DNA of 64,000 nt from UBA937 sp031549725. GTDB taxonomy: Bacteria > Spirochaetota > Spirochaetia > Treponematales > Breznakiellaceae. Positions 8,309-16,558 of the stretch are shown here, one piece after another; the stretch's first letter is position 1; the number at the start of each line of letters is the position of its first letter. The translations under genes and the position numbers were made by a program. The notes beneath the pieces are model-generated. The model had not been told where the DNA came from and did not search any database. It saw nothing but the letters and a program-made list of their open reading frames with translations. Location: the NCBI GenBank assembly GCA_031549725.1, contig JAVBPH010000027.1, forward strand, positions 7,631-71,630, read 5' to 3'.

Positions 8309-10029
8309 TGTTTGATCCTCCAGCTGATGGATAGCTTCTTGTGTTTCATCACATCCGTACCGAAGTCAAATATAAGTCTTGAAACAAAAAGGGCTGTAAA
8401 TACTGATGAGAATACACCGATGGCTAAGCTGACCGCAAAACCTTTAATTGGTCCCGAACCAAGCTGGGAAAGGAAAAGGGCCGCAATAAAGGTGGTGATG
8501 TTGGAGTCCATAATTGCCCAGAAGGCTCTGTCGAACCCGGCATCAATGGCAACTTTCCTGCTTTTCCCATGCCGTAATTCTTCTTTAATACGTTCAAATA
8601 TAATTACATTGGCGTCAACAGCCATTCCAATAGTAAGGATGAACCCCGCAATACTTGGCAACGTCAAGGTAAAACTGAAGGCTGAAAGGACGCTGAACAT
8701 AATGTAAATATTCAGAACCTGGGCTGCCACAGCATTTATACCGGCCCCATTGTAATAGATCAGCATAAATATCATAACCATTCCAAGCCCGCCTAGAAGA
8801 GCATAAAGCCCCTGCCGGATGGTATCTTCCCCCAGGGAGGCACCTATGGCCTGCTGGGATACCACTTCCAGTTCCACCGGGAATGCGGCGGTCCTGAGAA
8901 CCAGGGCGATATTATTGGCTTCATCAAGGCCGAAACCGGTCAACTGGACGCTGTCCCGGATGGGGCTATTAATTGTAGCCCTGGATTTCACCCTATCGTC
9001 CATTACTATGGCGAGCTGCTTCTTGACATTATTGGAAGTCAGATTATAAAAAATGTCCCCGCCTTCGGTATCCAGCTGGAAAACCACATCGGGGTTGCCG
9101 GTCAGCTGGTCCCGGGTGATGTTCACATTTTTAATGTGGTTACCGTCAAGACCGACTTCTTTTTTTATAGCAACATATTCTACAAACTCATCCAGACCAT
9201 AGCGGTCCTTTTTGTATAATCCCAGAATTTCCGAATCGGGAGAAATGATTGACGGATCCATCAGATTCCCGTAGCTGTCAAAAGTTGAAGTAGGATGGGC
9301 GTTGTAATAGGAGTAAAAAGATGCGGTGGATTCTTCATCTACCAGACGGAAAGCCAGGGTTCCCTTCCCCATGATAATGGAATTAATCCGTTCGGGGTCA
9401 ACGGAACCGGGGATTTCCACATAAATCTCATCATCACCCTGAAGCCGGATAGCCGGTTCGGTAAGACCGAATCTGTCGATCCGGCTGTTAAGAACTTCCA
9501 GGGCCCGGTTCATGGCATCCCTTCTATCTTCCGCAGTGGGGACCCTTCCAAGCCGTTCCCCCAGGGCATTCATATCCGCACGGAGTACAATGCTCATCCC
9601 CCCCGAGAGGTCGAGACCCAGTTGGACCGCACTTTTTTGAAGATCCTTGAGATCGAAAATCTCATCCCTGTACTTTGTTTCAATTGCATCCAGGGCTTCA
9701 CGCTCGCTGATAAAAACAGACAACACCCCCTGGGCATCCCATTTTTTAGGTGCGGGAATCCTGGTTTTTTTTGCCTGCTTCTTTCCAATGGAAACAAGGA
9801 AAGAAAGTTCCTGGGGAATTTCCTGCCCTTCCTTCGCCAAACTCTTAAGTTCCCTCAGGTCTTCCTGTGCAAGCCGGGAAGCATAGATTTTAATCTGCTC
9901 CCGGGAACCTAATGCCAATGTTTTGTCTTCCTTCGGAATCATGAAGTACCAACGGAGAGTCGGGTATAAAAATATAAAACATACCCCTACCACCGCAAGG
10001 ACAATGAAGAACCGATACCGTTTGCTCAT
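8305..10029 (-). CDS. secD: Protein translocase subunit SecD
   Basis: A 574-residue partner of SecF. One N-terminal TM helix is followed by QLGLDLSGGMSIVLRADM, periplasmic P1 domains and a six-TM RND bundle with GMAVDANVIIFERIKEEL. ATG 10029 is chosen over the upstream in-frame TTG because GGAG ends 6 nt before it. The gene lies between yajC (170 nt upstream, with hairpins in the gap) and secF (overlapping). The order yajC-secD-secF is the standard bacterial arrangement. Confidence 0.96.
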   Translation of the reverse strand: MSKRYRFFIVLAVVGVCFIFLYPTLRWYFMIPKEDKTLALGSREQIKIYASRLAQEDLRELKSLAKEGQEIPQELSFLVSIGKKQAKKTRIPAPKKWDAQGVLSVFISEREALDAIETKYRDEIFDLKDLQKSAVQLGLDLSGGMSIVLRADMNALGERLGRVPTAEDRRDAMNRALEVLNSRIDRFGLTEPAIRLQGDDEIYVEIPGSVDPERINSIIMGKGTLAFRLVDEESTASFYSYYNAHPTSTFDSYGNLMDPSIISPDSEILGLYKKDRYGLDEFVEYVAIKKEVGLDGNHIKNVNITRDQLTGNPDVVFQLDTEGGDIFYNLTSNNVKKQLAIVMDDRVKSRATINSPIRDSVQLTGFGLDEANNIALVLRTAAFPVELEVVSQQAIGASLGEDTIRQGLYALLGGLGMVMIFMLIYYNGAGINAVAAQVLNIYIMFSVLSAFSFTLTLPSIAGFILTIGMAVDANVIIFERIKEELRHGKSRKVAIDAGFDRAFWAIMDSNITTFIAALFLSQLGSGPIKGFAVSLAIGVFSSVFTALFVSRLIFDFGTDVMKHKKLSISWRIKQ

Positions 10030-10050
10030 GCCATGCTCCAATTAATAACT

Positions 10051-10081
10051 ATTCCCGTCTTAATTCCTAAATGACGGGAAT
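10051..10081. repeat. Hairpin between yajC and secD
   Basis: ATTCCCGTC and GACGGGAAT form a perfect 9-bp stem with a 13-nt loop in the 170-nt gap. A second weak hairpin (GGCTT ... AAGCC, about 10103-10136) resembles a decayed solo family A hairpin. Confidence 0.5.
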
Positions 10082-10198
10082 TCCAATTGTAAAGTGCTTA
10101 TAGGGCTTCTTCAAAACCACCCGGGTACTGAAAAAGCCATTATCATGCAAACAATATACATTGCCCGCATGACAACAAAAAAACCGAGGAGTTATAAC

Positions 10199-10600
10199 CT
10201 AGTTTTTGGATTCTTCCTGATCTGAATTGTCCTTACTTTCGGCCTTATCTTCTTTTTCAGTCTTTTTTTCTTCCGCCTTTGCATTTACCGTTGCAATAGC
10301 GCTCTTAAGAAATTTTATCTTTGCGTTTTCATCGACCTTTACCACCACGGTATTATCATCCACACTCTGGATTACACCATGGATACCGCCGATGGTGACA
10401 ATTTTATCACCCTTTTTCATGTTGTTGAGCATGTTCTGGGTTTCTTTCTGTTTCTTATTCTGGGGTCTAATAATAAGAAAATAAAAAACCAGGATAACCG
10501 CTGCCAAAGGGACAATCATCGAAATTAAGCTTGAGGTTCCGCCGGCACCAGCTTCACCCTGGGGGGCTGCCATGAGCAGAGATAAGAAGAATGCGTTCAT
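10199..10600 (-). CDS. yajC: Preprotein translocase subunit YajC
   Basis: A 133-residue single-TM protein. The TM segment (MIVPLAAVILVFYFLIIRPQ) is followed by the diagnostic YajC stretch RPQNKKQKETQNMLNNMKKGDKIVTIGGIHG. The C-terminal 30 residues are a highly charged Lys/Glu tail, longer than in many homologues. ATG 10600 is selected because AAGGAAG sits just upstream; the 25-residue in-frame extension to 10675 has no ribosome site. It is the first gene of yajC-secD-secF. Confidence 0.93.
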   Translation of the reverse strand: MNAFFLSLLMAAPQGEAGAGGTSSLISMIVPLAAVILVFYFLIIRPQNKKQKETQNMLNNMKKGDKIVTIGGIHGVIQSVDDNTVVVKVDENAKIKFLKSAIATVNAKAEEKKTEKEDKAESKDNSDQEESKN

Positions 10601-11100
10601 ATATACTTCCTTAAAAAATAAATAGAGAACTTCTAAAAACTTCAGTTTTTTGGAAGTTTTCCTTTGATGTACCATGGAGAAACTTTTTTATTTCATTATT
10701 AAGGATAAAGAAATAAAAATTTCTCCGGGGGCATCTCTAAAAATGTAACCGAGTTTTTAGAGGTGCCCAAAAGACATTTGGGATGCCTCAAACCGGTTTT
10801 GTTAAAAACACCCCTCTGAAAACCCGTCTAAAAGTCCGTTTTTTCATTTATGTCAAGGTTGCTATCTCAAGACCAAATAATTTGAAATAGCCTTGTTTGG
10901 TAAATTACCATAGGGGCCGTCCTCGGTCAAGGGTTTAGGGAGAATTGTTTGTCCAGAACTTCAGCCCCGGACAGAAATAGTTACAAAATGGTTTTTCCAC
11001 ATTGATAATTGGAATGGTTCAAAAATGGGACAAAAAATTCCCGCACATACCTGCCAAGGACCGGAAGGAGTTTCTTCCCCGGTCCCTGGAAATTTTTCTT
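10601..11100. other. Gene-free 500-bp stretch with repeats
   Basis: It contains a family D hairpin near 10626-10661, the 67-bp repeat 10702-10768 and a decayed family A element (about 10785-10893). A GGACCGG/GGTCC-type hairpin at about 11056-11091 lies just beyond the stop of the gene at 11101 and may terminate it. No coding sequence is convincing. Confidence 0.6.
10702..10768. repeat. 67-bp repeat F, copy 1
   Basis: It begins AGGATAAAGAAATAAAAAT and ends in a hairpin with TCTAAAAA/TTTTTAGA arms. It is nearly identical to 33728-33794 and in both places lies beside a family A element. Confidence 0.7.
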
Positions 11101-11391
11101 TTAAAGAACGATGGTCCTTTTTACTTCATCCAGCGGGAAAACACCAAAAAGCCTGTCCAGCGGGGATTCCCGGGTAAGATGGGTACCGGCCAGCTTATTA
11201 TAGACGCCGATCATTTCTTCTATTTCTTTAGGGTCCTTAGAATACAGGGCGGATGAATAGGCCGCCCGGAAAAGCCCTTTTTCTGCTAATTCCTTAGTAG
11301 ATAGGGATTTGTATTTTCTTTTTGCCTGGCCGTCAATGACCGCTGCAGGTCCGTCAAATCCAATGGTGAAAACAAAATCTTCCCTGGTCAT
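11101..11391 (-). CDS. Conserved-looking hypothetical protein
   Basis: A 96-residue soluble protein of unknown function, beginning MTREDFVFTIGFDGPAAVID. It has no signal peptide, TM segment or recognisable motif, and the middle is rich in Ala, Lys and Glu, predicting helix. ATG 11391 is chosen because AGAGG lies 8 nt upstream; the 13-residue extension to 11430 is not supported. It is the last gene on the same strand after rubrerythrin, superoxide reductase and rubredoxin, separated from rubredoxin by about 195 nt and a long hairpin, so co-regulation is uncertain. Confidence 0.6.
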   Translation of the reverse strand: MTREDFVFTIGFDGPAAVIDGQAKRKYKSLSTKELAEKGLFRAAYSSALYSKDPKEIEEMIGVYNKLAGTHLTRESPLDRLFGVFPLDEVKRTIVL

Positions 11392-11538
11392 GGGATTACC
11401 TCTTATCTGAAGGATATACCAATTCCCCATTATTGGCTACCAAAGGGAAATTATTTTTTTGTTGTTACAGGAAGAACCCGAAACGTTGGTTTAGGGGCCT
11501 TCCTGTAGCAACAAAGCTCCGGATTACAGAGCATTGTT

Positions 11539-11578
11539 ACGGGAACTTCTAAAAACTGAAGTTTTTAGAAGTTCCCGT
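11539..11578. repeat. Perfect long hairpin after rubredoxin (family D)
   Basis: A perfect 19-bp stem, ACGGGAACTTCTAAAAACT and its complement, with a 2-nt loop. It begins 7 nt past the rubredoxin stop. No T-run follows, so it is either a processing or stability hairpin or a short palindromic repeat rather than a classical terminator. Confidence 0.6.
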
Positions 11579-11585
11579 ATTTCAC

Positions 11586-11747
11586 TTAATCCATAGGTGA
11601 GAATGAATCCTTCCCGGCACCGCACATGGGGCAAACCCAATCCGCGGGAAGTTTCTCAAAGGTTGTCCCCGCGGGATACCCGTTGTCCGGGTCGCCCTCT
11701 GCAGGATCGTATACATATCCGCAAACGTCGCACACATATTTATTCAT
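11586..11747 (-). CDS. Rubredoxin
   Basis: A 53-residue mononuclear-iron electron carrier. The four iron-binding cysteines are C6 and C9 (VCDVCGYVY) and C39 and C42 (WVCPMCGAGKD), with the usual GDPDNGYPAGT and DWVCP segments. AAAGGAG precedes ATG 11747, which excludes the 21-residue in-frame extension. It sits between superoxide reductase and an unknown gene. In anaerobes rubredoxin donates electrons to superoxide reductase and rubrerythrin, both encoded immediately upstream. Confidence 0.96.
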   Translation of the reverse strand: MNKYVCDVCGYVYDPAEGDPDNGYPAGTTFEKLPADWVCPMCGAGKDSFSPMD

Positions 11748-11810
11748 TATGATACTCCTTTCTATCGGGAAGCCCCGGGATTCTGTTTTTACGGGTTTTC
11801 CCTGAAACAA

Positions 11811-12185
11811 TTATGCCTTCCACAAACCGTGGATGTTGCAGTATTCTCTAGCGGTCACCCTGGACGCTGAAATCTGGAAAACCGCCTCGGGTTTGTCCCC
11901 GGGTTTGAGGAATTTCCGGTAGGCGATACCATCCGCAATCAGTTCAATCCATTCAATATAATGGGCCGGTTCCATAGGATGAGCCACAGAACCAATCATA
12001 ACCTTGTAGCCGTCCGCAGTTTTTTCAATAACAGGAACATGCTTTTCCTTGGCGGCATCCACCGTGTTTTCGGTGATCAGGTTCATCGGTTTTCCGCAGC
12101 AAACCAGTTCGCCGTCTCCCTCATGCAGAACCTCTACGATATTACCGCATTCCGCACATTTGTAGATTTCCAGTTGTTTTGCCAT
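11811..12185 (-). CDS. dfx: Desulfoferrodoxin (superoxide reductase, 2Fe type)
   Basis: A 124-residue enzyme that reduces superoxide to peroxide without making oxygen. The N-terminal desulforedoxin-like centre has C10, C13, C29 and C30. The catalytic centre has E47-K48-H49 (KEKHVP), H69, H75, C116 and H119 (EYCNIHGLW). Both iron centres are therefore intact, unlike the single-centre enzyme known from Treponema pallidum. It lies between rubrerythrin and rubredoxin on the minus strand. GGGAG precedes the ATG, and a strong hairpin (12215-12250) separates it from rubrerythrin. Confidence 0.96.
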   Translation of the reverse strand: MAKQLEIYKCAECGNIVEVLHEGDGELVCCGKPMNLITENTVDAAKEKHVPVIEKTADGYKVMIGSVAHPMEPAHYIEWIELIADGIAYRKFLKPGDKPEAVFQISASRVTAREYCNIHGLWKA

Positions 12186-12214
12186 AATAACTCCCTTGTT
12201 TTTTATAATAAATA

Positions 12215-12250
12215 GTATCCCACCGGCATCTTATGGTTCCGGCGGGATAC
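12215..12250. promoter_or_regulatory. Intercistronic hairpin, rubrerythrin to superoxide reductase
   Basis: GTATCCCACCGG and CCGGCGGGATAC pair over 12 positions with one mismatch around a 12-nt loop. It has no immediate T-run. It could mark an mRNA processing or stability point between the two genes. Confidence 0.5.
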
Positions 12251-12272
12251 CTTTGAAACCAACAGGTAGATT

Positions 12273-12848
12273 TTACCAGTTCTCTCCAAGAACCTCGAAA
12301 TATTCCTGGGGATGGGCACAGGCGGGGCAAGCCTTCGGAGCTTCCGCGGCTTCGATAATAAAACCACAGTTCAGGCAGCGCCATACCACGGGTTTATCCT
12401 TTTTAAACACCTTTTTTCCGTCCACATTGTTCTTCAGTTTTTCATAACGCCGGGCATGTTGTTTTTCAGCAACCGCAATGCTTTCAAAAACCATGGCTAT
12501 TGCTTCGAAACCTTCTTCCCTGGCGGTTTTGGCAAACCCGGGATACATTTCAGTCCATTCATAGGTTTCCCCGTCCAGGGATTCCTTAAGGTTTTCGCTG
12601 GTGGTCGCAATAACCCCGGCGGGATAACCAGCCTGAATAGTCACTTCCCCGCCTTCAAGGAATTTAAAAAGCCGTTTTGCGTGTTCCTTTTCCTGATCAG
12701 CGGTTTCGGTAAAAATCTGGGAAATCTGTACATATCCTTCTTTCTTTGCTGCACTGGCATAATAGGTATAACGATTCCTTGCCTGGGATTCACCGGCAAA
12801 TGCGGTAAGCAGATTTTTTTCAGTCTGGGTTCCTTTTACACTTTTCAT
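12273..12848 (-). CDS. rbr: Rubrerythrin
   Basis: A 191-residue peroxide reductase. The N-terminal ferritin-like domain has AGESQARNRY, EKEHAKRLF and VAEKQHARRYE, which carry the di-iron Glu/His ligands. The C-terminal rubredoxin-like domain has CLNCG and CPACAHP. AGGAGG lies upstream of ATG 12848, so the 21-residue extension to 12911 is rejected. It is the first gene of an oxygen-defence group; superoxide reductase makes peroxide and rubrerythrin removes it, both fed by rubredoxin. Confidence 0.96.
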   Translation of the reverse strand: MKSVKGTQTEKNLLTAFAGESQARNRYTYYASAAKKEGYVQISQIFTETADQEKEHAKRLFKFLEGGEVTIQAGYPAGVIATTSENLKESLDGETYEWTEMYPGFAKTAREEGFEAIAMVFESIAVAEKQHARRYEKLKNNVDGKKVFKKDKPVVWRCLNCGFIIEAAEAPKACPACAHPQEYFEVLGENW

Positions 12849-12959
12849 AACAGAATGCCTCCTAACAACGATATTGTTACACGTGAGCAGACCGTCTTGT
12901 ATTAAAGACAATCCCTCCAGGTCTTTGATTCATGGAGAAATACAAATCCTGATATATAT

Positions 12960-12988
12960 ATAATTATGTTTTTACCCGGTAATTTCAA
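12960..12988 (-). promoter_or_regulatory. Putative promoter of the oxygen-defence cluster
   Basis: TTGAAA (complement of 12983-12988) and AATTAT (complement of 12960-12965) are separated by 17 bp, about 110 nt upstream of rubrerythrin. The AT-rich TATATATATA run just downstream could hold a regulator site, but I cannot identify a PerR box. Confidence 0.4.
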
Positions 12989-13103
12989 GCAAAATCGATA
13001 ATAAACACGGCAATCATACAAAGACTTCCTGTTATGGGAAGTAATCTACGGTTTATAACTAATCCTATTTTTTGGAGTGGATTTACTGGTTTTCTGTCCG
13101 GCT

Positions 13104-14861
13104 TTAATAGGACCCGCCCAGGGAAGATGCATATTCCACCTGGTACCGTTTAAGCTGGGGATTGTCCGGGGCAATAGCCAGAGCCTGTTTGAGGTAGTAC
13201 ACTGCCCGGCGTTCATCTTTTTTCCTATGATAAATATCAAACATTGCTATTAACGCTTCCAGATTGCGGGGATCCTCAAACAGACTGGACCTAAGGTCAT
13301 TTAATATCGCTTCCTCCCCGGATTTGAGCCGGCTCCGGAGGTAATAATAACGGCTTTTCAGGGTACCCCCGGACAAGGAAGAAAGCTTGGATTCTATAAT
13401 TCTGCTGGCATCCGCGGTCCGGCCCGTGTCAATTAAGGCTGAAACATAAGCGACGGTGGCATCCTCGTTGTTCGGTTCCTTTTCATACAATTCCCGGGCA
13501 AAGGCCAGGGCCGATGCATTGTTGCCCAGGCCATGCTGAACCGTATAGGCGTGGAGCAAATCCTGGGAGGATCTTCTTTCCTGGAGCAGCGGATCCAGGT
13601 ATCCCTGGGCTTCCCGCCAGGCTTCCCGCCGGATAGCATCCTGGACTGCCAAATCCCTGACCTGGATGGAAGGTTTGCCCTGGGTTAAATACCGCTGCAG
13701 CATATCCCTGCCTTCTTTCTGCTGTTCCGGCCGGGTGGATTCCATCAGCAGTCCCGCGGCATATACCGAAATTTCTTCGTCATCCGGGTTGGTTCTCAGG
13801 ATTGACCGGAGGTAATTAAGCGCCGCATCCCGGTTTTTATATCCCTCCGCCTGAACCCGGGCCCTGAGGAACAAATACAGCCGGTTGGTACTGTCAATTG
13901 AAGCGTACAGGTCCAGCGGAGCCTGGGCCTGAAGATACTGTCCCTGTTCCACCAGGATATGGGCCCGCATCAGCAAAAACTGGCCGTCCCGGGGATTCTG
14001 CTGCAGGATTTCCGCCACCGCCGATTCCGCCCTGGACCAGTCACGATTATTGTAGTATGCAATAGCCAGCTGGCGTTTAATGGAGACATTATCGGGATAT
14101 TGGATGATCAAATCGGATATCAATTTAATGGCTTCCTGGATATCTCCCGAAGCGGACTTAATCCTGGCCAACCCCAAAACAGCGGGGTACATGTCCTTTG
14201 ACAGATCATAAGCTTTGGTATACTCCAGGGATGCATTATTCAGATCCCCGGTTCTTTCGTACACTATGCCTAAAAAATACGGGGCAAGCACCGAATTTGG
14301 GTTTAATGTGATAGCCTTTTTTAAATCCGGCACCGCCTCCAGAAGCCTTTCCCGGCGGGTTTCATTAAGTTCCGTTAAAAAAGGAAGAACATATTCGAGA
14401 TAATCCACCGATGACGCCGGGGGAGCCACATAGAATCCCCTTTGGGACTCCCGCATAATCCGGGTGTAACTGTGGGTTTGGGGCGGGTCAGCCATGGGCA
14501 GGGTCGTTTTTACATCGGGATACAGGCTCTTCATCAGGGTTACCGCTACGGCACTCATGACCCGGCCGTAATCGGAGCCGCCCACTTCCCGGATACGGAT
14601 GGTATCCAGGGCTTTGACCAGGGATGAGGGGGAACCCATTTCAACCAGGGACCGGATTTCATCCGCAACCCCGCCGCTCTGCGGCCTGGGGTTCTGCTGG
14701 GTTTCCTGATTGTTGTTAGGCTGCACCCCTGTCAGGGGTACTTCCTTTATATCGGGCTGTCCCTTACAGGATAAAAAAGAACCGGACATGATTATGAGAA
14801 AGACACCGCAAATGAATAAAACGGACCGGATCAGTATTTGAGCATCATTCCGGGGGCTCAC
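13104..14861 (-). CDS. TPR-repeat lipoprotein
   Basis: A 585-residue protein. An N-terminal hydrophobic segment ends in SFLSC with C32 as probable lipidation site (relaxed spirochaetal lipobox). The rest is tetratricopeptide-type repeats, clearest in LKKAITLNPNSVLAPYFLG, ASLEYTKAYDLS and YYLKQALAIAPDNPQLKRY. It is probably a periplasmic or outer-membrane scaffold; partner unknown. The GTG start overlaps the stop of the upstream membrane-protein gene by 4 nt, so the two are translationally coupled. Confidence 0.75.
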   Translation of the reverse strand: MSPRNDAQILIRSVLFICGVFLIIMSGSFLSCKGQPDIKEVPLTGVQPNNNQETQQNPRPQSGGVADEIRSLVEMGSPSSLVKALDTIRIREVGGSDYGRVMSAVAVTLMKSLYPDVKTTLPMADPPQTHSYTRIMRESQRGFYVAPPASSVDYLEYVLPFLTELNETRRERLLEAVPDLKKAITLNPNSVLAPYFLGIVYERTGDLNNASLEYTKAYDLSKDMYPAVLGLARIKSASGDIQEAIKLISDLIIQYPDNVSIKRQLAIAYYNNRDWSRAESAVAEILQQNPRDGQFLLMRAHILVEQGQYLQAQAPLDLYASIDSTNRLYLFLRARVQAEGYKNRDAALNYLRSILRTNPDDEEISVYAAGLLMESTRPEQQKEGRDMLQRYLTQGKPSIQVRDLAVQDAIRREAWREAQGYLDPLLQERRSSQDLLHAYTVQHGLGNNASALAFARELYEKEPNNEDATVAYVSALIDTGRTADASRIIESKLSSLSGGTLKSRYYYLRSRLKSGEEAILNDLRSSLFEDPRNLEALIAMFDIYHRKKDERRAVYYLKQALAIAPDNPQLKRYQVEYASSLGGSY

Positions 14862-15412
14862 TTACGGGTATCCTCCGTCTTGTTTCTAGTTCCCAGGGAT
14901 ACTAAAACCAGGACTAACCCCGCTAACACCAGGATCAGGGGCCACCACTTCAAAACAAAATGGGAAAATGAAAAAGGGACCACATTAAAGGAAAACATTA
15001 ATAAGATACATCCGAGCACCACAAAGGCTATGGCGGGAACCATATACCAGGGCCTGAAAGATCCATACCGGTGCCAGCCTGCGGTAATAAGCGAAAGCCC
15101 CGCAATTACCGAAACCAGCGGCCACAGTTCGGATAATGAAGCAGGAATAATGTGCAAAGAGGACAGAAACAGAAAAAGACCCATCAGAAGAAAAAAAGTG
15201 GCTATGAAAAAATAAACGGATCTTTTATTCAGGGTTACCGCTATTACCGCGAAAATTACGCCGATAATTACTACAAGAAAAGAAATAAGCACAGAAAGCC
15301 GGGACGCACCGGAAATTGTACCAAGAAGAGAGGCTATACCCAGCAGCATGAAAAAGAGACCTATAAAAAAAGAGATTTTTGCGGCAATTCTTCGCTTTGA
15401 CCTAATGTGCAT
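14858..15412 (-). CDS. Six-TM membrane protein, LiaI/LiaF-like (DUF5668-like)
   Basis: A 184-residue very hydrophobic protein with about six TM segments. Two related segments, ELWPLVSVIAGLSLI and KWWPLILVLAGLVLV, match the W-P-x2-x-I/L-AG pattern of LiaI-LiaF-like transmembrane regions, suggesting an internal duplication. Function is unknown; relatives occur in envelope-stress systems. It is coupled to the downstream TPR lipoprotein. The promoter (TTGGCA, 18 bp, TATAAT) lies only 8 nt from the ATG, so the leader is very short or absent. Confidence 0.6.
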   Translation of the reverse strand: MHIRSKRRIAAKISFFIGLFFMLLGIASLLGTISGASRLSVLISFLVVIIGVIFAVIAVTLNKRSVYFFIATFFLLMGLFLFLSSLHIIPASLSELWPLVSVIAGLSLITAGWHRYGSFRPWYMVPAIAFVVLGCILLMFSFNVVPFSFSHFVLKWWPLILVLAGLVLVLVSLGTRNKTEDTRK

Positions 15413-15420
15413 ACAAAATA

Positions 15421-15450
15421 ATTATAACCCTACTATAATTCCCTTGCCAA
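15421..15450 (-). promoter_or_regulatory. Promoter of the six-TM/TPR operon
   Basis: TTGGCA (complement of 15445-15450) and TATAAT (complement of 15421-15426) are separated by 18 bp. The -35 overlaps the -35 of the opposite promoter within the palindrome CCTTGCCAAGG. Confidence 0.6.
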
Positions 15451-15472
15451 GGGGAAGAGCCTGTGATAGGAT
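15444..15472 (+). promoter_or_regulatory. Promoter of the TPR/transglycosylase operon, leaderless type
   Basis: TTGCCA (15444-15449), 17 bp, then TAGGAT (15467-15472), preceded by TGA. The GTG start is at 15479, exactly 6 nt after the -10, so the transcript should begin at the start codon. Confidence 0.65.
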
Positions 15473-15478
15473 GCGGCT

Positions 15479-16558
15479 GTGAATATCGTAACTATTTTAA
15501 AAAAGTCAAAGATTCCTTTACTTTTGATTTTTTGTTTCCTTCTTTTTGCAAACTGCCCTGCACCTATCAATAATTCAGCAATCATCGATAATTACTATAT
15601 TACAGGATCGGATAAACACCAGGAAAATTTAAAAGATTTGTTTAACCTCCTTGAACAGGAACCCGGCGCCGGGGAACGTCAATTTTCCATAGTCCGGGAA
15701 ATTGCAAATGAATATTTCCGCCTTCAGGAATACGGTAAATTAATCAATTTTTTAACCGCCTGGGTGGATCAGCACCCGAATGATATTTACAATGCCTATT
15801 ATCTGCTTATGACCGGGTATGCCTATATTCAGCAGGATGCAGCCCCGGTGGCGGCGCTCTACTTCGATTTAATTATAAAAAATTATCCCGATTTAACCAT
15901 CCGGGATGAATCGATCCACCTTATGTGTCTTAACCAGTTGATTGAGCTGGTGGACCGGCCGGATCAGCTGGTCTGGTATTATAAGGAGCTGATTTCCCGG
16001 TTCCCCGAAAAAATTGATCTGGGGATTGCCTATTTTATGCTGGGCCAGACCTATGAACGGACCGGTGACTGGGACGGAGCCATCCAATCCTATACCCAGT
16101 TTCTGCCCTACTATAATGCTATGATTCCCGGGTTTCCCGATGCCCAGAACCATGCAAAACAGCTGGTGGACTTCAACAAATCTTCAAAGAACTGGACCTT
16201 TGACAGCCTGAACTCCCTGGTTTCTGCGGTAAAAACCGCCCTGGATTCGGGAAGCAGTTCCAGGCTGGACAGCTACAGGGCATCGGTAAACTTTTTTGCC
16301 CGTTCCTGGGAACAGGAAGATACGGAAAATTCCGGCATGGTGGAATTCAACCTTTCCGACTTTATGCGGGGAAACAGGATCAGGTACGCGGGGGAACTGG
16401 ATATCAGCTCCAATGCCAATGAGGCATACCTGCGGACCTGGGGCTGGGACCGGATTTCCATATGGTATCTTTATTTCCGTAAAATATATTTTCCCGCGGA
16501 TCCCGAAATTCATGCCCGGTGGGAATGGGTGGGTATTTATTATGGAGAAAAGTTTTAA
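15479..16558 (+). CDS. TPR-containing lipoprotein
   Basis: A 359-residue exported protein. A Lys-rich start and hydrophobic segment end in LLFANCPAP, with the Cys at about residue 26 as probable lipid anchor. The middle has TPR-like helices (YFMLGQTYERTGDWDGAIQSYTQFL). The C-terminal third contains an aromatic-rich region (WGWDRISIWYLYFRKIYFP) that I do not recognise. The GTG start lacks a good ribosome site but lies 6 nt after a strong -10. The stop codon overlaps the start of the transglycosylase gene by 1 nt, suggesting that the two work together in the cell wall. Confidence 0.75.
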   Translation: MNIVTILKKSKIPLLLIFCFLLFANCPAPINNSAIIDNYYITGSDKHQENLKDLFNLLEQEPGAGERQFSIVREIANEYFRLQEYGKLINFLTAWVDQHPNDIYNAYYLLMTGYAYIQQDAAPVAALYFDLIIKNYPDLTIRDESIHLMCLNQLIELVDRPDQLVWYYKELISRFPEKIDLGIAYFMLGQTYERTGDWDGAIQSYTQFLPYYNAMIPGFPDAQNHAKQLVDFNKSSKNWTFDSLNSLVSAVKTALDSGSSSRLDSYRASVNFFARSWEQEDTENSGMVEFNLSDFMRGNRIRYAGELDISSNANEAYLRTWGWDRISIWYLYFRKIYFPADPEIHARWEWVGIYYGEKF

